From: JAJFGI01 sp036397065
GTDB lineage: Bacteria > Pseudomonadota > Alphaproteobacteria > Kiloniellales > J153
Reading direction: 5' to 3'
DNA: 15,662 nt
Assembly: GCA_036397065.1 (NCBI GenBank)
Contig: DASWJP010000116.1
Location: forward strand, 1 to 15,662
The position numbers and the translations under genes were made by a program. The notes under the pieces were generated by a model. The model was not told where the DNA came from. It saw only the letters and a program-made list of their open reading frames with translations, and did not search any database. Below are positions 1-5,744 of the stretch, piece by piece (the stretch's first letter is position 1; every line of letters starts with the position of its first letter).

Positions 1-798
1 GCCGCCGAGCGGGTGGCCGAGATCAACATCGCCGCCGCGCGCCTGGCCCGCCAGGCGTCGGATGCGGCCGCCAAGGAAACGGGCCGCAAGATCGCCGTCG
101 CCGGTTCCATGGGTCCGACCGGCGAGCTGTTCATGCCCCTGGGGCCCCTGTCCATGACCGAAGGCACCGCCGCCTTCGCCGAACAGGCCCAGGCTCTGGC
201 CGAGGGCGGCGTCGACGTGCTGTGGATCGAGACATTGTATGCCTTCGACGAGCTGACCGCGGCGGTGACCGGCGCCCGGGTCACCGGCCTGCCGGTCGTG
301 TGCACCATGAGCTTCGATACCGCCGGCCACACCATGATGGGCATCAGCGGTCCGCAACTGGCGGAGAAGGCCCACGAGATGACCCCGCACCCCCTGGCCA
401 TCGGCGCCAATTGCGGCATCGGCCCATCCGAACTGCTGGCTGTCCTGGTGCAGATGAAAGGGGCGCTGGGGCCGGACGACATTCTGGTGGCCAAGAGCAA
501 CTGCGGCGTGCCGGAATTCGTCGGCGGCGAGATCCGCTATCAGGGCACGCCGGAGCTGATGGCCGACTATGCCCGCATGGCCCGCGACGCCGGGGCGCGA
601 ATCATCGGCGGCTGCTGCGGCACCACGCCGGAACACCTGCGCGCCATGCGCCAAGCCCTGGAGACGCACACCCCCGGCCCGCCCCCCGACATGGAGACGA
701 TCGTCGGCCGCCTCGGGCAAATTTCCTCCGGGGCGCAGAAACAACTCGGCGGCAGCGCACCGGCCGGCGAAGGCCGGCGCGGACGGCGGCGGCGCTAG
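1..798 (+). CDS. bmt: Betaine-homocysteine S-methyltransferase, 3' part (5' end outside window)
   Basis: The reading frame is open from base 1 and stops with TAG at 796-798, so 265 codons of the C-terminal part are present. The family (homocysteine S-methyltransferase, pfam S-methyl_trans) transfers a methyl group from glycine betaine to homocysteine, giving dimethylglycine and methionine, through a zinc-bound thiolate. The zinc ligands are visible: Cys in GANCGIG (codon about 138) and the paired Cys in GGCCGT (codons about 205-206). The sequence GSMGPTGEL near the start is also typical. The Arg-rich tail is disordered-looking and is common in rhizobial-type homologues, as I recall them. The GTG at 13 is not a convincing start, because the frame continues upstream with family-like residues. 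It is convergent with the HAD/cho operon. The choline transporter and betA nearby favour betaine as the donor over S-methylmethionine, but this is inferred from context. Confidence 0.88.
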   Translation, partial: AAERVAEINIAAARLARQASDAAAKETGRKIAVAGSMGPTGELFMPLGPLSMTEGTAAFAEQAQALAEGGVDVLWIETLYAFDELTAAVTGARVTGLPVVCTMSFDTAGHTMMGISGPQLAEKAHEMTPHPLAIGANCGIGPSELLAVLVQMKGALGPDDILVAKSNCGVPEFVGGEIRYQGTPELMADYARMARDAGARIIGGCCGTTPEHLRAMRQALETHTPGPPPDMETIVGRLGQISSGAQKQLGGSAPAGEGRRGRRRR

Positions 799-823
799 TC
801 TCGGAGCGCCAGGATCACGGCTC

Positions 824-928
824 ACCCCCCCACCCTAGCCCTCCCCCACAAGGCGGGAGGGAAATATTCGATTGCACAAAATCTTTCTTACCCCCTCCCC
901 CTCGATGGGGGAGGGTTGGGGTGGGGGT
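824..928 (+). repeat. GC-rich palindromic intergenic repeat, copy 1
   Basis: This element of about 105 bp lies between the convergent bmt and HAD genes. It has C-rich and G-rich outer ends that can pair with each other, plus two inner hairpins. The left hairpin is CCCTCCC (839-845) with GGGAGGG (855-861). The right hairpin is a 9-bp stem, 893-901 with 907-915, around the loop TCGAT. The reverse complement of 8786-8887 matches it well in both ends and hairpins but poorly in the central 30 or so bases. It resembles REP or MITE-like intergenic elements found in many proteobacteria. No T-tract follows either hairpin, so a classical terminator is not supported, though it could still separate the two convergent transcripts. 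Confidence 0.8.
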
Positions 929-950
929 GGCTACCTCGGTTATTGTCGCC

Positions 951-1655
951 TTACAGCCGGTCCAGCACACCTTCCAGCTCGACGATACTTTCCAGCACGT
1001 GATCCGCGTGGGCGGTCAGGTCCGCCCGTTCGCTGTTGCCGGTGAGGACGCCGACCACCAGGCCGGCGCCGGCGCGGCGGCCCATGTCCAGATCGTGCAG
1101 GTTGTCGCCCACCACCGCCACATCCATGGCCTTCAGGCCGGTGGCGGAGCAGAAGCCGTGTACGACGGCCGGATCGGGTTTCGAGCCGTGGCCGCTGTCA
1201 TAGCCGGAGATGAAATCCAGCAGGTCGAGCACGGCGAAGGGGGCCAGGGTCACCTCGACGCCCTGCCGGCTGTCGCTGGTCGCCACGCCGAGCTTCAGCC
1301 CGCGCGATTTCAAGCGCTGAAACAGCAGGGCCAGGTCGGTGACCGGCGCGCTGCTGGCCGCGCTTTCCGCCTGGAAAACCCGGTTCAGCATGTCGGTCAA
1401 ATCGTCCAGGCGCCAATCGGGCAGATGCTCCAGCCAAGCTTCCGCGATGGCCGGGTTGGTGCCGGCTGCCAGCACCCGGTTGGCGATGACCCGATTGCGC
1501 ACCGGATCGTAGCCGCCGACCACCAGCAGATGTTCGGCCAAGTCCGGATCGCCGCGCGCCGCCACCAGCGCCGCCGCCCTATTCGCCGGCATCCAGGTGG
1601 CACTGTAGTCCAGCAGCGTGCCGTCCTTGTCGAACAGAATGCCCTTGATGGTCAT
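951..1655 (-). CDS. HAD-superfamily hydrolase, phosphoglycolate phosphatase-like
   Basis: This is a cytoplasmic HAD phosphatase of 234 residues. Motif I is FDKDGT (nucleophile Asp9, acid/base Asp11), motif II is VATSDS (Ser/Thr126-127), motif III is the Lys in GSKPDP (Lys159), and motif IV is GDNLHDLDM (Asp184, Asp188). A helical cap follows motif I, as in the Gph-like group. I chose the ATG at 1653-1655 because motif I then sits at the usual distance from the start. An upstream ATG at 1685 would add an Arg-rich stretch and overlap choV. The start is 7 bp beyond the choV stop with only a weak Shine-Dalgarno sequence, so translation probably depends on coupling to choV. The substrate cannot be read from the sequence. 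A phosphorylated choline or betaine-related metabolite is possible from context, and general phosphoglycolate phosphatase activity is equally possible. Confidence 0.82.
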   Translation of the reverse strand: MTIKGILFDKDGTLLDYSATWMPANRAAALVAARGDPDLAEHLLVVGGYDPVRNRVIANRVLAAGTNPAIAEAWLEHLPDWRLDDLTDMLNRVFQAESAASSAPVTDLALLFQRLKSRGLKLGVATSDSRQGVEVTLAPFAVLDLLDFISGYDSGHGSKPDPAVVHGFCSATGLKAMDVAVVGDNLHDLDMGRRAGAGLVVGVLTGNSERADLTAHADHVLESIVELEGVLDRL

Positions 1656-1662
1656 GGAATGC

Positions 1663-2898
1663 TCAGGGCGACGGCGCCTTCGCATGCGGCCCGGGTGCTT
1701 CGGCGATGTCGGTCTGTCGCAGGATGCCGCGATAGATCTCCTCGTCGCCGCACACCCCGACCAGCCGACCAGCCTCCACCAGGGCCACCGGATGGCCGCT
1801 GGCTTGGCGCAGTTCGATGGCCGCGCGCATGGACATGTTCGTCGGCGCCGCGATCACGGTGACGCGGTCGGCGGCCAGCCGCGCGTTCAGATCGCCTGCC
1901 TCCGCCGGTTCGTAGGCCATGACCGTGCCGGCCTGGCCATTCACGGTGACCGCCACCGGCCGGCCATCCCCATCGAGGGTAAGGCGCAACCGCCCGGCCC
2001 GATCGAGCAGCACCGCATCGCCGTCGCGGCGCAACTCCGCCAGGGGCGTCATCAGCGAGCCGCCGCGCAGCACGTTCAGCGGATTCATGTGGGCCACAAA
2101 TTCCGCCACGTAGGCATTTGCCGGATTGAGCACGATCTGCTCCGGCTCGCCGTATTGCACGATGCGGCCGCCGTCCATGATGGCAATGTGGGTGCCGATC
2201 TTCAGCGCCTCGTCCAGATCGTGGCTGACGAAGATGATGGTCTTCTTCAGGCTGCGTTGCAGCTCCAGCAATTCGTCCTGCAGGTGGTCGCGAATCAGTG
2301 GGTCGAGGGCCGAGAACGGCTCGTCCATGAGCAGGATGTCCGCATCCGTGGCAAAGGCGCGGGCCAGGCCGACCCGCTGCTGCATGCCGCCGGACAGCTC
2401 GTGGGCGAATTTGTCGGCCCATTGGTCCAGGCTGACCAGCTTCAGCTTCTCGCCGACGATGCGTTCGCGCTCGGCCTTGGGCATGCCGCGCAGTTCGAGG
2501 CCGAGGCCCACGTTCTCCGCCACCGTGCGCCAGGGTAGCAGAGCGAACTGTTGAAAAACCATGGCGATACGGTTCATGCGCAAGCCGCGCAATGTATCGG
2601 AATCGCAGCTGGCGACATCGACGACCGTGTCGCCGTCGCGCACCAGCACCTGGCCGCGGCTGACCTTGTTCAGGCCGTTGACGCAGCGCAACAGGGTGGA
2701 TTTGCCCGAGCCCGAGAGGCCCATGAGCACGCAAATCTCGCCCTCCTCGATGGCGATGGAGGCATCGGCGACGCCAAGCACCTGATTGGTCTGCGCCAGG
2801 ATGGCCGCCCGGTCTTCGCCCGCATCCAGCAACGCCAAGGCGGCCGTCGGGTCTTTGCCAAAGACCACATCGACGTTTTTGAACTCGACGGCTTTCAC
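1663..2898 (-). CDS. choV: Choline/betaine ABC transporter ATP-binding protein
   Basis: This ATPase (411 aa) of the glycine betaine/proline/choline uptake family energises import through ChoW. Visible motifs are Walker A GLSGSGKST (60-68), the Q-loop around 116, signature LSGGMQQ (168-174), Walker B ILLMDEP (188-194) and the H-loop His226. A C-terminal region (about 290-411) follows the nucleotide-binding domain. Its last part, starting near NMSMRAAIEL, looks like a single degenerate CBS unit, the type of domain that senses ionic strength or nucleotides in OpuA/ProV relatives. The start is GTG at 2896-2898, 6 bp after the choW stop. The probable Shine-Dalgarno GGCGGA overlaps the last codons of choW, which indicates translational coupling. 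I assign choline rather than proline because of the adjacent ChoX and the bet genes. Confidence 0.9.
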   Translation of the reverse strand: MKAVEFKNVDVVFGKDPTAALALLDAGEDRAAILAQTNQVLGVADASIAIEEGEICVLMGLSGSGKSTLLRCVNGLNKVSRGQVLVRDGDTVVDVASCDSDTLRGLRMNRIAMVFQQFALLPWRTVAENVGLGLELRGMPKAERERIVGEKLKLVSLDQWADKFAHELSGGMQQRVGLARAFATDADILLMDEPFSALDPLIRDHLQDELLELQRSLKKTIIFVSHDLDEALKIGTHIAIMDGGRIVQYGEPEQIVLNPANAYVAEFVAHMNPLNVLRGGSLMTPLAELRRDGDAVLLDRAGRLRLTLDGDGRPVAVTVNGQAGTVMAYEPAEAGDLNARLAADRVTVIAAPTNMSMRAAIELRQASGHPVALVEAGRLVGVCGDEEIYRGILRQTDIAEAPGPHAKAPSP

Positions 2899-2904
2899 TG
2901 GTTG

Positions 2905-3750
2905 CTATCCGCCGTCGTTCGCGCCGCGCCGCTTGCAGACGCGGTCGAGCAGGATGGCGACGATGACGATGGCCAGACCCGCCTCGAAGCCCTTGGCGAT
3001 GTTGACCGTGTTCAAGGCGCGCACCACCGGCTTGCCCAGGCCGTCGGCACCCACCAGGGCGGCGATCACCACCATTGACAGCGACAGCATGATGCATTGG
3101 GTTAGGCCGGCCATGATGGTCGGCATGGCATGAGGCAGCTCGACCTTCCACAACAGTTGCCGCTTGGTAGCGCCGAAGGATTCGCCGGCCTCGATCAACG
3201 GCCGCGGTACCGCGGAGACGCCCAGGTAGGTCAGGCGGATGGGCGCCGGTATGGCGAAGATCACCGTGGAGATCAGGCCCGGCACCACGCCCAGGCCGAA
3301 CAGAATGAGAGTCGGAATCAGATAGACGAAGGTCGGGATGGTCTGCATCAGATCCAGCACCGGGCGGATCCCCGTGTACAGCCAGGGCCGGTGCGCCGCG
3401 GCGATGCCCACCGGCACGCCCACCGCCATGCACACGAAGGTGGCGAAGACCACCAAGGCCAGGGTCTCGGTGGTCTCCTGCCAATAGCCCAGGTTGATGA
3501 TCAGCAGCAGCGAGGCCAGGATCGCCGCCGCCAGTTTCCACGACCGGTGCAGCCACCCGGCCCCCGCGGCAAACAGCGCCACCAGCAACAGCGGCGGCAT
3601 CCACTGCATCGCGTCGATCAGGCCGACGATGAGCGAGCCGAGCACGTCGGAGATCAGATCGAAGACCCAGGCGGCGTGATCGTTGAGAAATTCGACAAAG
3701 GCGTTGATCCAGGTCCCCAGCGGGACCTTGTTGTCGGTCAGCCAGTTCAT
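2905..3750 (-). CDS. choW: Choline/betaine ABC transporter permease
   Basis: This is an inner-membrane permease of 281 aa with several hydrophobic helices (about 35-50, 52-68, 72-88, 96-118, 138-170, 212-235 and 255-270). It carries a binding-protein-dependent transport EAA loop at about 187-215 (EAGESFGATKRQLLWKVELP) that would contact ChoV. It belongs to the ProW/OpuAB/ChoW family and is of ordinary length. The start ATG at 3748-3750 is preceded by a strong Shine-Dalgarno (GGGGAGGG on the minus strand), seven bases upstream. It is the second gene of the choX-choW-choV operon. A stable hairpin sits in the 82-bp gap after choX. Nothing looks truncated. Confidence 0.92.
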   Translation of the reverse strand: MNWLTDNKVPLGTWINAFVEFLNDHAAWVFDLISDVLGSLIVGLIDAMQWMPPLLLVALFAAGAGWLHRSWKLAAAILASLLLIINLGYWQETTETLALVVFATFVCMAVGVPVGIAAAHRPWLYTGIRPVLDLMQTIPTFVYLIPTLILFGLGVVPGLISTVIFAIPAPIRLTYLGVSAVPRPLIEAGESFGATKRQLLWKVELPHAMPTIMAGLTQCIMLSLSMVVIAALVGADGLGKPVVRALNTVNIAKGFEAGLAIVIVAILLDRVCKRRGANDGG

Positions 3751-3785
3751 TGGGCCGCCCTCCCCAGTGCCGGTACGACGCGAAC

Positions 3786-3810
3786 GGCCAGGCGGCTATG
3801 CCGCCTGGCC
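3786..3810 (-). promoter_or_regulatory. Intercistronic hairpin between choX and choW
   Basis: This is a perfect 11-bp inverted repeat, 3786-3796 with 3800-3810, around the 3-base loop TAT. It lies 22 bp past the choX stop in the transcribed direction. No U-tract follows, so it does not look like a strong terminator. In transporter operons such stems commonly stabilise the upstream binding-protein mRNA or allow partial attenuation, giving more binding protein than permease. That role is inferred here. Confidence 0.6.
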
Positions 3811-3832
3811 AGTCCAATTCCCCGTCAGACTA

Positions 3833-4807
3833 TCAGAGACCGAGGCTCTCGCGCACCGCCGGCAAACCGTCGCCGCCGTCGATGGTCGCCACACCCGCCA
3901 GCCAGCCGTCGAGGACGTCCGGGTTCTGCTTCAGCCAAGCCGCCGCCGCCGTGTCGGGATCCTGATTGTCGTTCAGGATCGCGCCCATGATCTCGTTCTC
4001 CATCTTCAAGGAGAACTTGAGGTTCTTCAGCAGCTTGCCGACGTTTTCGCACTCGTTGGCATAACCCTTGCGCACGTTGGTGTAGACCGTGGCGCCGCCG
4101 AAATCGGGGCCGAACCAGTCGTCGCCGCCGGACAGATAGGTCATCTCGAAGTTGGCGTTCATGGGATGCGGCTCCCAACCCAGGAAGACCACCCATTCAT
4201 TGCGCTTCACCGCACGACCGACCTGCGCCAGCATGCCCTGCTCCGACGATTCAACCACCGAAAAGCCTTTCAGGCCCAGGGCATCCTCGTCGATCATCTG
4301 TTGGATCAAGCGGTTGCCATCGTTTCCCGGCTCGATGCCATAGATCTTGCCGTCCAGCTTGTCGCGGAACTTGGCGATGTCGGCGAAGTCCTTGAGGCCG
4401 CCGTCGGACACATGCTTCGGCACCGCCAAGGTGTACTTCGCGCCTTCCAGGTTGACGCCGAGCACTTCCACCGAGCCGTCATCCCTGTACGGCGCCAGAT
4501 CGGCCTCCATGGTCGGCATCCAGTTGCCCAGGAACACGTCCATGTCCTTGTTCTTCAGGCTGGCATAGGTCACCGGCACGGACAGCACCTGGGCATCCGG
4601 AGCGTAGCCCAGACCCTTGAGCACGACGGACGTGGCCGCCGTGGTCGCCGTAATGTCGGTCCAGCCCACGTCGGAGAACCGCACGGTCTTGCAGGACGCC
4701 GGCTCGGCCGCCGCCGCACTCCCTGCGGTCAGGCCCAAGCCTGCCGTTCCGGCCGCCAAGACAAACGCTGTGCTGGCCGCCATCGTCAGTCGTCGAGACC
4801 AATTCAT
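3833..4807 (-). CDS. choX: Periplasmic choline-binding protein ChoX
   Basis: This is a 324-aa solute-binding protein of the OpuAC family that captures choline (weakly acetylcholine or betaine) for ChoWV. A signal peptide covers about residues 1-34 (two Arg, hydrophobic core, Ala-rich cleavage region). The ligand residues of the solved Sinorhizobium meliloti ChoX, as I remember them, are Trp43, Trp90, Tyr119, Trp205, Asp45 and Asn156. Here Trp49, Trp96, Tyr125, Trp211, Asp51 and Asn162 all appear at a constant offset of +6. Cys39 and Cys253 likewise match the disulfide pair 33/247. This makes choline, rather than proline or betaine alone, the expected ligand. The ATG at 4805-4807 has an excellent Shine-Dalgarno (AGGAGG at 4818-4823, minus strand). 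It is the first gene of the operon and is divergent from betI. Confidence 0.94.
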   Translation of the reverse strand: MNWSRRLTMAASTAFVLAAGTAGLGLTAGSAAAAEPASCKTVRFSDVGWTDITATTAATSVVLKGLGYAPDAQVLSVPVTYASLKNKDMDVFLGNWMPTMEADLAPYRDDGSVEVLGVNLEGAKYTLAVPKHVSDGGLKDFADIAKFRDKLDGKIYGIEPGNDGNRLIQQMIDEDALGLKGFSVVESSEQGMLAQVGRAVKRNEWVVFLGWEPHPMNANFEMTYLSGGDDWFGPDFGGATVYTNVRKGYANECENVGKLLKNLKFSLKMENEIMGAILNDNQDPDTAAAAWLKQNPDVLDGWLAGVATIDGGDGLPAVRESLGL

Positions 4808-4945
4808 GTTGCTCTTTCCTCCTCTGTTCGGCGGCCGCGCGGCCTCTGACGGGCCGCGGTGGACCGCACTGAAATCCCTTATTCAGCGGGTTCTTGCACG
4901 GAAGATCGCCCGGGGAATATGCCCGGGTTCGCCCACGTGTTTCTT

Positions 4946-4974
4946 TTTTTATTGAATGATCAATTAAAAATCAA
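4946..4974 (-). promoter_or_regulatory. Candidate sigma-70 promoter for choXWV
   Basis: Read on the minus strand, TTGATT (4969-4974) is a -35 candidate. A 17-bp spacer leads to TAAAAA (4946-4951), which matches the -10 consensus at four of six positions. Transcription would start near 4939, giving a choX leader of about 130 nt. The spacer contains the BetI-like palindrome, so repressor binding would block polymerase. Confidence 0.45.
4951..4964. promoter_or_regulatory. Candidate BetI operator
   Basis: The sequence ATTGA-ATGA-TCAAT is an inverted repeat with 5-bp arms, and a further TCAAT half-site follows at 4971-4975. BetI sites described in enterobacteria and pseudomonads, as I recall, have the form ATTGA-N4-(C/T)CAAT, which this fits. 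It is almost equidistant from the choX and betI starts (about 145 bp each), so it could control both directions in response to choline. No binding data are available from sequence alone. Confidence 0.6.
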
Positions 4975-5110
4975 TAGCGTACCGGCAGTCGCGCAAAATA
5001 CATGCGGGATAAATGACGTGGGTGCGGACGTACGCCATGGCCTCCGCGGTCATCCCTGACTTGAATGACGCCCGACTGGAATAACGACGGTAGAGATTGA
5101 CGGAGACAGC

Positions 5111-5725
5111 GTGCCTAAGCTCGGAATGGAACCGATCCGCCGCCAGCAATTGATCGCCGCGACCATCGATTCGATTCACAACGACGGCTTTGCCAATACC
5201 ACGATCGCCCGGATCAGCCGCCGTGCAGGCCTGTCCTCGGGCATCGTCGCGCACTACTTCCAGGACAAGGCGGGCCTGCTCGAAGCCACCATGCGCACCC
5301 TGGCCGAGGATTTGCGCCGCCAGGTAATCGATCATCTCGGGCGGGCGCGAACCCCGCGCGAGCGTGTACTGGCCGTGATCGACGCGAACTTCGCACCGGA
5401 ACAATCGGCGCCCGAGGTGGTCGCCGCCTGGCTGGCCTTCTGGGCGCAGGTGCGCCAGACGCCAAAGCTGGCGCGGATTCAAAGGATCTACCGGCGGCGC
5501 CTGCGCTCAAACCTGTTGCATGCCTTGCGCCAGATGCTGCCGGCGGACCGGGCCGAGACGGTGGCAAACGGCTTGGCGGCCTTGATCGACGGCCTGTGGC
5601 TGAACAACGCCCTGGTCGAGGATGCCACGTCGGCCGATCGTGCACGCGCCATCGCCCGCGATTACCTGGCAGCCCAAACCGCGGGCCAGACGGCAAAACC
5701 GGCCGCGACTCAAACCGCAGCCTGA
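5111..5725 (+). CDS. betI: TetR-family choline-responsive repressor BetI
   Basis: This is a 204-aa regulator. The N-terminus (MPKLGMEPIRRQQLIAAT) and helix-turn-helix (about residues 9-55, ending in SGIVAHYFQDKAGLLEATMR) are hallmarks of BetI, which represses bet genes and releases DNA when choline is present. The C-terminal effector and dimer domain contains WLAFWAQVR and ends with an extra Ala/Thr/Gln-rich tail. The start codon is GTG, with GGAGA four bases upstream; this start puts the MPKLGM motif exactly at the N-terminus. betA begins 19 bp after the stop, so the two are almost certainly cotranscribed. In E. coli and rhizobia betB or betC lies between betI and betA; here nothing does. 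The likely operator is at 4951-4964. Confidence 0.93.
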   Translation: MPKLGMEPIRRQQLIAATIDSIHNDGFANTTIARISRRAGLSSGIVAHYFQDKAGLLEATMRTLAEDLRRQVIDHLGRARTPRERVLAVIDANFAPEQSAPEVVAAWLAFWAQVRQTPKLARIQRIYRRRLRSNLLHALRQMLPADRAETVANGLAALIDGLWLNNALVEDATSADRARAIARDYLAAQTAGQTAKPAATQTAA

Positions 5726-5744
5726 TGCGGCGGCGGACAGATCA

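Larger units (their letters stand above)
4808..5110. other. choX-betI divergent intergenic region
   Basis: This 303-bp gap holds no credible gene; short open frames here lack ribosome sites and family resemblance. It contains the choX Shine-Dalgarno (4814-4823), a self-complementary CCCGGG pair (4909-4914 and 4922-4927), a T-rich run (4940-4950) and an AT-rich core with a BetI-like palindrome (4951-4964). The betI Shine-Dalgarno GGAGA is at 5102-5106. I found no convincing sigma-70 promoter for betI. TTGAAT at 4952-4957 is a possible -35 but lacks a good -10. Confidence 0.7.

Noticed and set aside
893..928. Classical rho-independent terminator for bmt or HAD
   Set aside because: The stem is strong but is followed by G-rich DNA on one strand and by no T-tract on the other; it is better described as part of the repeat element.
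1656..1685. Upstream start for the HAD gene at 1685
   Set aside because: It would add an Arg-rich leader not found in the family and overlap the choV end; the ATG at 1655 places motif I normally.
222..1862. Plus-strand open frame of 546 aa across bmt, the repeat and the HAD gene
   Set aside because: It crosses the end of bmt in another frame, the palindromic repeat and the antisense of HAD, and has no domain resemblance.
1652..3817. Very long minus-strand open frame (721 aa) spanning choV and choW
   Set aside because: It is out of frame with the clearly recognisable choV and choW proteins; its composition (Arg/Gly/His-rich) is typical of shadow frames in GC-rich DNA.
4909..4950. CCCGGG inverted repeat followed by a T-rich run as an intrinsic terminator
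   Set aside because: The T-run begins about 13 bases after the stem and there is no gene ending upstream on the plus strand; the T-run fits better as part of the AT-rich promoter core.
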